Part shown: positions 45,455 to 58,027 of the stretch, piece by piece | Position numbering within the stretch: the first letter of the stretch is position 1 | Layout of the letters: the number at the start of each line of letters is the position of its first letter | Assembly: GCA_020356105.1 (NCBI GenBank) | Contig: CP070634.1 | Coordinates: forward strand, 3,326,898 to 3,390,897 | Length of the DNA: 64,000 nt | Direction of reading: 5' to 3' | From: Rhodospirillales bacterium | GTDB taxonomy: Bacteria; Pseudomonadota; Alphaproteobacteria; UBA8366; JADFVY01 | Notes under the pieces: model-generated | What the model saw: the letters and a program-made list of their open reading frames with translations, nothing else | What the model was told of the DNA's origin: nothing | Databases searched by the model: none | Position numbers and translations under genes: made by a program

Positions 45455-45863
45455 CGGACCTAATTTCGGGCCCGGACCCGGTCGCGTCAATCCCGGCATG
45501 GCACCGACATTGCCGACCCGGCAATCCGCCATTTTCTTATTTTTCATATGGTTACCGATCAATCCACGGAATCTGTGGATAACACTGTCGATAACTCGCC
45601 GCAGGCTGGCACTCGGTATTGGAATCCCATGGCTTGGCGGTCGTTGCACAAAATTTGGGCATCCGTCTGCAACTCGTTGATTTTCAATAATTTAGGAAAT
45701 CGCATCGTGTGGCAAGACGGGCGGTGTTGGGGCTTTTCCATGGCATCCATCCGCTCCGAGCCCCGACACTTCCGGCTGTGTAAAATTGTCGCTGTTGATC
45801 CTGGCAATACAACGATTCGCCCGATGCGTGTGGCTGCGGGGAAGCGGTCGCGAGCACCCGGTT
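45455..45863. other. AT-rich gap with DnaA-box-like sequences
   Basis: This 409-nt gap upstream of uvrC is visibly AT-richer than its surroundings. It holds the perfect DnaA box TGTGGATAA (45574-45582) and a one-mismatch copy TGTCGATAA (45586-45594), plus GAATC at 45569-45573 and 45626-45630 and AT-rich runs near 45530-45550 and 45655-45705. A plus-strand frame of 138 codons here overlaps the SDR gene and has no protein character. I see no gene. The region could hold the uvrC promoter or bind DnaA. Confidence 0.5.
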
Positions 45864-46646
45864 TCACTCGGTGGGCACAATGCCGCGGGACGGCTGGGCC
45901 CAGCCGAGATGCTCGCCGCCGTCGAGCGCAATCATTTGTCCGGTCATGGACGGCGCAGAGATGATATAGCGGACCCCGGCGGCAATCTCTTCGGGTGTCG
46001 CGCCGTGGCGCAGGGGCGTTGCATCCCACTGCATGCGAAACTGCTCCTCGGACTGGCGCTCGCTCTTCAGGGTCGGCCCCGGGCCGATGGCATTGACGCG
46101 GATCCGTGGCGCCAGCGCCAGCGCCAGGGTCTGCGTCAGCGTCCACAGGCCGGTCTTGGACAGCGTATAGCTCAGGAAATAGGGTGTGAGATTCCAGACC
46201 CGCTGGTCGATCAGATTGACGATGACACCCTCGGCCGCCTCCGGCAGGTTGCGTGCCATCTCCTGCGACAGCACGAACGGCGCGCGCAGGTTCGTTTCGA
46301 TGTGAACGTCCCAGCTCTCGCGGCTCACGGTGTCCCAGACATCGAGATCAAAGCGCGAGGCATTGTTGACCAGGCATCCGATCGGCCCGACGGCCTCGGC
46401 CGCCGCGGCGACCAGCGTTGCACTGCTCGCTTCCCGCGCCAGATCGGCCGCAACTAGCGCGGTGCGCCGGCCGACAGCCTCGATTTCGGCGGCCAGCGCG
46501 GCGGCGGCCTCGCGCGACTGGTTGTAATGGATCGCGATGTCAAATCCCTGCGCCGCGAGATCGAGGGCAATGGCCCGACCGATACGATGCGCCGCCCCGG
46601 TGACCAGCGCCGCGCGCGGCATCGCCGGGCTGATCGCCACGGTCAA
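45864..46646 (-). CDS. SDR family oxidoreductase, pteridine-reductase/FolM-like
   Basis: The 260-residue protein has a Rossmann start VTGAAHRIGRAIALDLA (TGxxxRxG, the pteridine-reductase variant rather than TGxxxGxG), VNNASRF, and the active-site Tyr-Lys in YFLSYTLSKTGLWTLTQTLA. This fits dihydromonapterin/dihydropteridine reductases of the FolM/PTR1 type. The likely start is TTG at 46646 overlapping the CBS gene stop (TTGA); an ATG at 46622 is possible. It is the last gene of the DUF1538 operon. Confidence 0.82.
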   Translation of the reverse strand: MTVAISPAMPRAALVTGAAHRIGRAIALDLAAQGFDIAIHYNQSREAAAALAAEIEAVGRRTALVAADLAREASSATLVAAAAEAVGPIGCLVNNASRFDLDVWDTVSRESWDVHIETNLRAPFVLSQEMARNLPEAAEGVIVNLIDQRVWNLTPYFLSYTLSKTGLWTLTQTLALALAPRIRVNAIGPGPTLKSERQSEEQFRMQWDATPLRHGATPEEIAAGVRYIISAPSMTGQMIALDGGEHLGWAQPSRGIVPTE

Positions 46647-47065
46647 GACCCGTTCACCCCGGCGACGGTACCGGCATAGCGTAGAACCATGTCGCGCAAC
46701 GTCACCATGCCGTCGATCTGACGGTTCTCGTCCAGCACCAGCGCGCGGCTGAGGCCGAACCGCACCAGCAGGCGGATCGCATAGCGCAGATCCATGCTCG
46801 AATCGATCGAGACCACGGGCTTGCTCATGATTTCATAGACCTGGACCCTGTCGAAGGACAGGTTGCGGGCGACGACCTCGCGCGCGATGTCGGCCACCAC
46901 GAGGACGCCGTATTCGTCCTTGTCGTCGCGCCGGTCGACGACCAGCGAACTGACGCCTTCCGCGGCCATCTTCTCCATCGCCGCACGCACCGTCGCCATG
47001 CTGTCGATGGTCCGCACATCGCGGGACATCACCTCAGCGACCTTTATGTAGGGCTCTTGTTTCAT
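46643..47065 (-). CDS. Two-CBS-domain protein
   Basis: The 140-residue protein consists of two CBS motifs: VAEVMSRDVRTIDSMATVRAAM with GVSSLVVDRRDD, and VYEIMSKPVVSIDSSMDLRYAI with GLSRALVLDENRQIDGMVTLRDM. Such tandem CBS modules bind adenine nucleotides and regulate transporters or enzymes. It overlaps the PII-like gene upstream and the SDR gene downstream by four bases each, in an operon with two DUF1538 membrane proteins, so it is a candidate energy-state sensor for them. Confidence 0.9.
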   Translation of the reverse strand: MKQEPYIKVAEVMSRDVRTIDSMATVRAAMEKMAAEGVSSLVVDRRDDKDEYGVLVVADIAREVVARNLSFDRVQVYEIMSKPVVSIDSSMDLRYAIRLLVRFGLSRALVLDENRQIDGMVTLRDMVLRYAGTVAGVNGS

Positions 47066-47412
47066 ATCTGATCTTCGACCTCTTGCGTCAGGGTTTCCAT
47101 CTGCGACGACAGGCCGACCGCGTCCTCGATGTCAATCTGGAAGGCGATGCCGCTGCCGGGCCTCTCATCGAACTGCCCCGCCGCTGCGATGGTCTCGAGG
47201 ATATCGCGGCTCAGCGGCTCGGCGACGAGAAACAGCAACAGGTCGCGCGCGCCCGCCAGATCAAGTCCGAGGAACGTCTTTTCCGGTTTCAGCCCCTCGC
47301 CGCGCGCGCTGGTGATCACCGAACAGCCGGTCGCCCCAGCCTCCCGCGCCGCCTTGAGGATATCCTCGGTTTCGGCCTCGTCGACCAGCGCCATGATCAG
47401 TTTGAACCTCAT
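47062..47412 (-). CDS. PII-like nitrogen regulator family protein
   Basis: The 116-residue protein begins [40 protein letters not shown], the beta-alpha-beta start of PII, but has a shortened T-loop (ARGEGLKPEKTFLGLDL) without the uridylylated tyrosine, and no canonical B-loop. The second half (LLLFLVAEPLSRDILETIAA, AFQIDIEDAVGL) completes a ferredoxin-like fold. Such PII-like proteins control membrane partners by binding nucleotides. It is coupled by ATGA overlap to the DUF1538 gene upstream and the CBS gene downstream. Confidence 0.82.
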   Translation of the reverse strand: MRFKLIMALVDEAETEDILKAAREAGATGCSVITSARGEGLKPEKTFLGLDLAGARDLLLFLVAEPLSRDILETIAAAGQFDERPGSGIAFQIDIEDAVGLSSQMETLTQEVEDQI

Positions 47413-48212
47413 GTCATACTCCCTTGCTGCTTCGCGTCGCGGGCCCTGCGGCGGCGCGCCCGCCAGGCCGACAGGTCAGCGTACCCCAACACGGAAATCA
47501 TCGGAAACAGGCTTGCGAATGCGATCAGCCCGAAGCCGTCGATCACGGGGCTGCGGCCCGGGATCGTCGAGGCGAGGCCGAGGCCGAGCGCGGCAACCAG
47601 CGGCACGGTCACGGTAGAGGTCGTCACCCCGCCGGAATCGTAGGCCAGCGGCACGATCGGCGCTGCGACGCGCACCGCCCGCCAGGTCTGCAGGATCAGC
47701 GCCGCGTATCCGGCGATAATGTACCAGTGCAGCGGCGTTCCGGTAACGATGCGGAAACTGCCCAGCGCGACGCCGGCCGCAACGCCGATCGCCACCGTCA
47801 CTCGCAGCCCCCAGACCGAGACCGTGCCGCCCGAGACCTGGTTGGCCTTGACCGCGACGGCGATCAGCGACGGCTCGGCGATCGTCGTCGCGAAGCCGAT
47901 GGCCGCGGCGAAGGCATAGACCCAGAGATAGTCCGTCCACCGGGGAACCGCCGGGACCGCCCCCAGAAAAGCGGGGTCTGTCAGCTGCTGCGCCATGATC
48001 TTGCCGAGCGGGAAGAGTGCCTCCTCGAGACCGACGAGGAACAGCGTCAGTCCCAGCAGCACGTAGAGAAAACCGGTAACGATGCGCTGCAGCTTCGGCG
48101 GCTTGCGACGGATCACCACGGCCTGGAAGAATACGATGACGACGGCGATCGGCAGCACGTCCAGCATCGTCGCCACGCCGACGTCCGAGATGTGCAGCAT
48201 TAGCTCCATCAC
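47409..48212 (-). CDS. DUF1538 membrane protein (second copy)
   Basis: The 267-residue protein has about seven hydrophobic helices and the DUF1538 signature [31 protein letters not shown] (read in parts) with [23 protein letters not shown], plus [22 protein letters not shown]1538 proteins are predicted transporters without assigned substrate. It follows the first DUF1538 gene by a four-base overlap and precedes the PII-like gene by another. A basic C-terminal tail ([17 protein letters not shown]) is unique to this copy. Confidence 0.9.
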   Translation of the reverse strand: MMELMLHISDVGVATMLDVLPIAVVIVFFQAVVIRRKPPKLQRIVTGFLYVLLGLTLFLVGLEEALFPLGKIMAQQLTDPAFLGAVPAVPRWTDYLWVYAFAAAIGFATTIAEPSLIAVAVKANQVSGGTVSVWGLRVTVAIGVAAGVALGSFRIVTGTPLHWYIIAGYAALILQTWRAVRVAAPIVPLAYDSGGVTTSTVTVPLVAALGLGLASTIPGRSPVIDGFGLIAFASLFPMISVLGYADLSAWRARRRRARDAKQQGSMT

Positions 48213-48943
48213 GCGACCATGCCGTACAGCATCACGAAGATCATCGGGAACATGCTGGCGAAGGCGATCAGGCCGAAGCCATCGGTCAGCGGGTTGCGCC
48301 CGCGGATCGACGAGGCGAGGCCGACGCCGAGCGCGGTGACCAACGGCACGGTTACGGTCGAGGTCGTCACGCCGCCGGAATCATAGGCGACGCCAACGAT
48401 CTCCGGTGGCGCGAAAAAAGTCAGCAGCACCACGATCACGTAGCCGCCAATGATCAGGACATGGACCGGCCAGCCCTTGAGGATGCGGAACACGCCGAGC
48501 ACCAGGGAGGCACCGACCGACAGGGCGACGGTGGCCCGAAGTCCCAGCGCGTAGGCCTGCCGCGCCGCCTCGTCCTGTGCGACGACACCGGCCTCGGCCA
48601 TTGCCTCGGCGGCCTCGTCGGCGACGGCGATGAGCGCCGGCTCGGCCGCCGTCGTGCCGAAGCCGAGGCAGAAGGCGAATGCTAAGAGCCAGAAAAGGCT
48701 GCCCTTGCGGGCGAAGGCCTGGGCCATCGCCTCGCCGATCGGGAATAGCCCCATCTCCAGCCCCTGGATGAACAGGGTCAGCCCGATCATCACCAGCAGC
48801 ACGCCGAGCGCGATGCGCTCGAGATGCGGAAACGGCTGCTGCAGCACGACGATCTGGAAGAACCCGATCACCAGCAGGATTGGCGCGAGGTCCCGCAGCG
48901 ACCCGGCGACCATGCGCAATAGGGAGAGAAAGCCGGCGAGCAT
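48209..48943 (-). CDS. DUF1538 membrane protein (first copy)
   Basis: The 244-residue protein shows seven helices, [39 protein letters not shown] and [22 protein letters not shown], nearly matching the following gene. The pair probably forms one hetero-oligomeric transporter or an inverted-repeat-like assembly. A segment of about 30 residues between helices ([21 protein letters not shown]) is longer than in copy two. ATG 48943 begins [12 protein letters not shown] 48913 is possible. It starts the five-gene coupled operon. Confidence 0.88.
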   Translation of the reverse strand: MLAGFLSLLRMVAGSLRDLAPILLVIGFFQIVVLQQPFPHLERIALGVLLVMIGLTLFIQGLEMGLFPIGEAMAQAFARKGSLFWLLAFAFCLGFGTTAAEPALIAVADEAAEAMAEAGVVAQDEAARQAYALGLRATVALSVGASLVLGVFRILKGWPVHVLIIGGYVIVVLLTFFAPPEIVGVAYDSGGVTTSTVTVPLVTALGVGLASSIRGRNPLTDGFGLIAFASMFPMIFVMLYGMVA

Positions 48944-49133
48944 CGGGGCGGGTGTTCCTGTGGTCGGCCTGTCCCCTATCTCTAGCGGTGTGCGCGGCGC
49001 AGGGCAACCGCGCGGCCACCGGCTTGGGCCCTGGAAAAGGCCTGGCACACAATTCCGCCGGGCCGTAACGAGTCCCTGTCCGAGTCGGCCTCAACGGGGG
49101 CGACGGCATGTGAATCGCGGCCCCGACCGCGTG

Positions 49134-50918
49134 TTACTCGGCCGCTTCCTCGGCCGCGTCCTCCTCGAACAGCTCTTCCAGCTCGCGGGCCCATTCGCTG
49201 GCCAGGCGCATCATCTTCTTCTCGTCGCGATGCTCGCCGAAATGCGCTTTCAGTCGCCGCACGTCGTGGTCGCGGAACATCTCCGTCGTGCGCGCTGCCT
49301 CGCTGGCGGAAAATCCGACCCCTTCGAGGACCTGCCGGCCGATGTCGAGCGATGAGAGGAATGTCTCGCGCTGGATGACGTCGACCCCCAACTCCATCAG
49401 CTGGTAGGCATGAGAGCGATTGCGGGCGCGGGCATAGATCTTCAGATGCGGGAAATGGCGCTTCACCGTCTCGACCGTCCGCACCGAGGCATCGATGTCG
49501 TCGACGGCGAGCACGAAGATCTTTGCCGCCTCCGCCTTCGCCGCACGCAGCAGCTCGAGGCGCGACGGGTCGCCGTAATAGACCTTATTGCCGAATTTGC
49601 GGACGAAATCGACCTGGTCGGAACTCGCCTCGAGCGCCGTGAATCCGATCTTGCGCGCCCGCAGCATGCGCCCGACGATCTGCCCGAAGCGGCCGAAGCC
49701 GGCGATGATGACCTTGTTTTCCGCCGGTTCTGGCATCTCGAAATCCTCCTCCGCAGGCGATTCGCGGAAGCGCCGCAGCACGACATCATGGAGCGCGAGC
49801 AGCAGCGGCGTGGCCACCATCGACATGGTGACCGCAAGGATCAGAAGGGCGACCAAATCACGCTCTACCACCCCGAGGCCGGTGGCGAACCCGAAAATGA
49901 CGAAGGCGAATTCGCCGCCCTGCGAGATGAACAGCGCCAACTGGCGCGCCGTTGCCCGGCGCTTGCTGTAGACCGTCCCGAGGACATACAGGACGGCGAT
50001 CTTGATCACCATCAGGCCGACGACGATGGCGGCGACCGTCAACGGCTCGCGCAGCAGCAGGCCGAGATTGACCGACATGCCGACAGCAATGAAGAATAGC
50101 CCGAGAAGCAGCCCCTTGAACGGCTCGATATCCGCCTCCAGCGCGTGCCGGTATTCGGAATCGGCAAGCAGCACGCCGGCAAGGAACGCGCCCAGCGCCA
50201 TCGACAGGCCGACCGCCTCCATCAACAGCGCCGTGCCAACCACGATCAGCAACGCCATAGCGGTAAAGACCTCGCGGATGCCGGTCGCCGCGACCAGGCG
50301 GAACACGGGCCGCAGCAGATAGCGGCCGCCCACCACGACAGCGGCCAGCACCGCGACCACCTTCGCGGTCGCCGCAAGCAGGCTGGCGGCGTCCATCGCC
50401 GCGCCCTCGCGCACGGCCAGCAGCGGCAGCATGGCGAGGATCGGGATCACCGCAATGTCCTGGAACAGCAGGATCGAGAACGCCGCTCGCCCGTGCTGGC
50501 TGGTCAGCTCGTTGCGCTCGGCCAGGATTTGCAGGGCGAAAGCCGTGGAGGACAGGGCGAGGGCGAGCCCGACGATCGTCGCCGTGCCGGCGGGCAACCC
50601 GAAAAGCCACGCCGCCAACCCCAGCAGAAGGGCGGTCAGTACGACCTGCGCGCCGCCGAGGCCGAACACCGGCCGCCGCATGGTCCACAGCCGGCTCGGC
50701 TGCAGCTCGAGGCCGATGATGAACAGCAGCAGGACGACCCCGAGCTCGGCGAAATGGAGGATATCGTCGACGTCGCGGATGAGACCCGCCCCGAACGGCC
50801 CCAACATCGCCCCGGCCGCGAGATAACCGAGCACCGAGCCGAGCCCCAGCCGCTTGCTGATCGGCACCGCGATCACGGCCGCGGCCATCAGCACGGTCGC
50901 CAGTCCCAGGATCGACAT
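49134..50918 (-). CDS. Kef-type cation/proton antiporter (monovalent cation:proton antiporter-2)
   Basis: The 594-residue protein has twelve to thirteen helices of the CPA2 fold (FAELGVVLLLFIIGLELQPSRLW, ALALSSTAFALQILAERNELTSQHGRAAFSILLFQDIAVIPILAM read in parts) followed by a TrkA_N Rossmann domain, IIAGFGRFGQIVGRML, about residues 405-520, and an acidic C-terminus. This is the KefB/KefC layout; those export K+ on glutathione-adduct stress. A KefF/KefG partner is not in view, though WrbA-like quinone reductases are elsewhere in the window. It is 37 nt from uvrB on the same strand. Confidence 0.92.
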   Translation of the reverse strand: MSILGLATVLMAAAVIAVPISKRLGLGSVLGYLAAGAMLGPFGAGLIRDVDDILHFAELGVVLLLFIIGLELQPSRLWTMRRPVFGLGGAQVVLTALLLGLAAWLFGLPAGTATIVGLALALSSTAFALQILAERNELTSQHGRAAFSILLFQDIAVIPILAMLPLLAVREGAAMDAASLLAATAKVVAVLAAVVVGGRYLLRPVFRLVAATGIREVFTAMALLIVVGTALLMEAVGLSMALGAFLAGVLLADSEYRHALEADIEPFKGLLLGLFFIAVGMSVNLGLLLREPLTVAAIVVGLMVIKIAVLYVLGTVYSKRRATARQLALFISQGGEFAFVIFGFATGLGVVERDLVALLILAVTMSMVATPLLLALHDVVLRRFRESPAEEDFEMPEPAENKVIIAGFGRFGQIVGRMLRARKIGFTALEASSDQVDFVRKFGNKVYYGDPSRLELLRAAKAEAAKIFVLAVDDIDASVRTVETVKRHFPHLKIYARARNRSHAYQLMELGVDVIQRETFLSSLDIGRQVLEGVGFSASEAARTTEMFRDHDVRRLKAHFGEHRDEKKMMRLASEWARELEELFEEDAAEEAAE

Positions 50919-50955
50919 CGCTCAACCCCCCTCGCTGCGCTGCGCGCCGCCGGCG

Positions 50956-53130
<2,175 letters not shown>

Positions 53131-53345
53131 GACAGGGAATATAGGGTCGGGCCGGGCCAAGGTCACGGCCCCACCGCCGACACCGGGCGCCGCCGGCTGC
53201 GGGAGTGGCTGGCATTTTACACTGTTTTCCGGAATGGACCGCCTCCGAACCGCGTTATCCAAGAGACATTCACGTTGCGTTAACTACTTGGGGGCGACGG
53301 ATCGGGCACCGCAATGCCCGCAAAATTGGAAAGGAATCGAGAGAG

Positions 53346-54338
53346 ATGAATGCCTTGGCTGAACGAGGGGAAAAAGTGGGGAACAGCGCGACAGGGCGCG
53401 ACTGCGGGGAGTTTCGAAAGATGGCAAAACAGTTGAATGCGGGGGGTCCGGGCCGCATCGCCAGGATGGCAAGCGTCTGCCTGGCGTTCGCAGTCTGCCT
53501 TGGCGTTGTCGGCGCCGCGCCGGAACGCTTGCTGACGGAATTCGACCTGGTCCGGCCGGCCTTCGCCGACGGCTCGAGCGCCGTGGCGTCGTCCCGCGGC
53601 GGTTCGGTGAACATACAGCCCGCGCCCTGGCGCGTCGTCGCCGCGACGGGCGTGCCCGTCTACCGGGAACTGGAACAAACGATGACAGACTGGCGGCCGG
53701 TTACCGTCGGGCTCACCGTCGAGTCCTACGCCGAATTCGACACCGGTCGCATCGGACGGATGGAGCTGTTCAACGGCTATGACAGGGTGATCCTGGCGAC
53801 GGACACGTCGGTCGCGCTGCCACCGGTTGCCGCCGACATCCCCGATGTCACGATTTTCCAGGGCAGGGGCCAGGCAGCCTACGAGGTGACGAGCCGGCGC
53901 CAGTCGCAGGGAGGCCTGATGAGCAGGCTCCGCAACCTGTTCCTGGCGGGAGAGCGTCCGACGGGAGGCTTTGAGGTCTACACGCCGCATCTCGTCGCTG
54001 CCGTAAAAGGCACCGCCTTCCGTGTGACCGTGGATGATGAGGCGGCTTCGGTCGCTGTCACCGAAGGTGTGGTCAGCGTCTCCGAGACCAAAGGCGGTGC
54101 GGAAGCCACGGTCAAGAAGGGCAAGATGGCCACGGCGGGCGGCGCCGTGCGAGGGTTGGCCGTGGGTGCGACTCCCGAGAATGCCAAGAACCGCACCAAT
54201 AACGGTCGCGGCAACAGCCAGGGCGGCAACAGCCAGGGCGGAAACGGCCAGGGCGGCAACGGCCAGGGCGGCGATGGCGACAGTCAGGGCGGCGACGGCG
54301 ACAGTCAGGGCGGCGACGGCGACGGCGACAGCCAGTAG
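53346..54338 (+). CDS. FecR domain secreted protein with Gly/Asn/Gln-rich repeat tail
   Basis: The 330-residue protein has an uncleaved or signal-type hydrophobic segment (about 30-50: ASVCLAFAVCLGVVGAAP), a FecR-type region (TPHLVAAVKGTAFRVTVDDEAASVAVTEGVVSVSE, in parts) with the hallmark VKGT-FxV, and a C-terminal tail of repeated GNSQG, GNGQG and GDGDSQG units from about residue 288. FecR domains are sensory or signal-coupling periplasmic modules. ATG 53346 is preceded by AAAGGA; ATG 53421 is an alternative. It precedes a CHASE2 kinase gene by 42 nt; FecR and CHASE2 proteins are often paired. Confidence 0.8.
   Translation: MNALAERGEKVGNSATGRDCGEFRKMAKQLNAGGPGRIARMASVCLAFAVCLGVVGAAPERLLTEFDLVRPAFADGSSAVASSRGGSVNIQPAPWRVVAATGVPVYRELEQTMTDWRPVTVGLTVESYAEFDTGRIGRMELFNGYDRVILATDTSVALPPVAADIPDVTIFQGRGQAAYEVTSRRQSQGGLMSRLRNLFLAGERPTGGFEVYTPHLVAAVKGTAFRVTVDDEAASVAVTEGVVSVSETKGGAEATVKKGKMATAGGAVRGLAVGATPENAKNRTNNGRGNSQGGNSQGGNGQGGNGQGGDGDSQGGDGDSQGGDGDGDSQ
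54209..54337 (+). repeat. Coding 15- to 21-bp tandem repeats in the FecR-like gene
   Basis: About seven near-identical units encode GNSQG, GNSQG, GNGQG, GNGQG, GDGDSQG, GDGDSQG and GDGDGDSQ. The DNA unit is 15 bp, then 21 bp. Such tracts expand and shrink by slippage. It is a coding repeat, not a CRISPR array. Confidence 0.8.
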
Positions 54339-54380
54339 CTGATCGAGTCGCTCGTGGCAAAGAGCCGGCCGGGAATCTGC

Positions 54381-57041
<2,661 letters not shown>

Positions 57042-57349
57042 GCGGCGGCTTCCGGCGCAGGGCAACGGTCCGCGCGCAATGCGGTTGCATGTTCAGGGTT
57101 AATGCTACATTGCAATCACTGTTCTTTACATCATTTGCTTCGTGAAATCGCCGGAAACCGGGCTGGTTGCCATGTTGGCACGGAGATTGCGTCATCATGT
57201 CGCAGCCAGCGGCGCGCACGGTCGCACGTCGCAAAATACCCCGAAATGGGGATCCGTTTACTGTTTGGTAAGCCTGCCCGTGGCAAGTTTTCCGGCTCAA
57301 GTTCCTCGGAAATCGGGCATGGCGGGCGCGACGAGAGGAGTGAAGACGA
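57042..57349 (+). other. 308-nt gap upstream of the PCu(A)C gene
   Basis: This gap holds the sigma-54-type promoter listed separately and, further upstream (57083-57118), TTGCATG then 23 nt then CATTGCAA, a loose TTGCA/TGCAA dyad that could be an activator site. The 3' part has low similarity to any protein. I find no gene. Confidence 0.45.
57175..57191 (+). promoter_or_regulatory. Candidate sigma-54 promoter of the copper/chemoreceptor cluster
   Basis: TTGGCACG-GAGA-TTGCG has GG (57177-57178) and GC (57189-57190) exactly 10 nt apart, matching the -24/-12 sigma-54 consensus at all conserved positions. It reads toward the PCu(A)C gene and leaves a leader of about 145 nt. An activator site would be expected upstream. 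Confidence 0.55.
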
Positions 57350-57874
57350 ATGACACATCCCAGGCGTTATAGCCGAAGGGCGTACAACAGGACCCTTGGC
57401 CTGGCAGCCGCGGCCCTGGTCATGGCGGCGATCGCGGTTCCGGCGACGGCCGGCGAGGTCGAAGTCCGAAACCCCACCGCCCATGTGATGGAGGATCCCG
57501 TCAACGGGCGGCGCATCGAGGTCTATATGGAGATCGAGAACTGGGGCGCCGCGCGTGACCGGCTCTATGCCGTGCGCAGCAAGCTCGGCCGCAAGACCAT
57601 GCTCGCGGTGGTCGACGAGCGTGATCACGCGATGGGCAAGGCCGGCCATGACGGCAGCGGGCATTCCGCGGCGGCGATGCACATGCAGACGCGGGTGCTC
57701 GACATCCCCGCGGGCGCGACGACCACGCTGCAGCACGGCATGTCGCATATCATGCTGATGGAGCCGAAGAAGGCGCTGGCGGTCGGCGAGCATTTTCCGG
57801 TCACCCTGTTCTTCGAGCGGGCCGGCCGGGTCTCGGTCGACGTCACCGTGGTGCCGACGGGGATGGGCCACTAG
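57350..57874 (+). CDS. PCu(A)C family copper chaperone, His/Met-rich
   Basis: The 174-residue precursor has a signal peptide ending PATAG-E at about residue 35 and a cupredoxin-like fold with PCu(A)C motif residues: HAMGKAGHDGSGHS and AAAMHMQ (residues 93-113) and LQHGMSHIMLMEPKKAL (128-143). This gives a cluster of five His and several Met around the Cu(I) site, longer than the usual H(M)x10Mx21HxM. It delivers Cu(I) to cytochrome oxidase or binds excess copper in the periplasm. The ATG follows GGAGTGAAGACGA. A chemoreceptor gene follows after 153 nt. Confidence 0.87.
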   Translation: MTHPRRYSRRAYNRTLGLAAAALVMAAIAVPATAGEVEVRNPTAHVMEDPVNGRRIEVYMEIENWGAARDRLYAVRSKLGRKTMLAVVDERDHAMGKAGHDGSGHSAAAMHMQTRVLDIPAGATTTLQHGMSHIMLMEPKKALAVGEHFPVTLFFERAGRVSVDVTVVPTGMGH

Positions 57875-57938
57875 GCGGCCCTCATGCGCAACGCATCGGA
57901 TGATGGGCGCGGCAATCCCGGATTCCGCACACCGCGAG

Positions 57939-57968
57939 GGGGCACGGCCGGCGAGCCCGGCCGGCCCC
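57939..57968 (+). terminator. Strong stem-loop between copper chaperone and chemoreceptor genes
   Basis: GGGGC (57939-57943), a bulged A, then CGGCCGG (57945-57951), loop CGAGC, CCGGCCG (57957-57963) and GCCCC (57964-57968). It is a 12-bp GC stem in the 153-nt gap. No T-run follows, so it may be a terminator, an attenuator or an mRNA-stability element. Confidence 0.5.
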
Positions 57969-58027
57969 GCGGGCGGGAATTGAGATTCTGTGCCTGCTGA
58001 ATGAGAGAGGATTGGAGGAGTGACGTC

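Noticed and set aside
45548..45964. A 138-codon plus-strand frame upstream of uvrC
   Set aside because: Its codons do not show the strong third-position GC bias of real genes here, it runs over the end of the SDR gene, and no motif or family is visible.
53131..53345. LexA/SOS boxes before uvrB or uvrC
   Set aside because: I found no GTTC-N7-GTTC or GAAC-N7-GAAC in either upstream region, so SOS control is not supported.
54209..54337. Regular 15-21 bp repeats as a CRISPR array
   Set aside because: The units are in frame inside a coding sequence, have no unique spacers and no cas genes are nearby.
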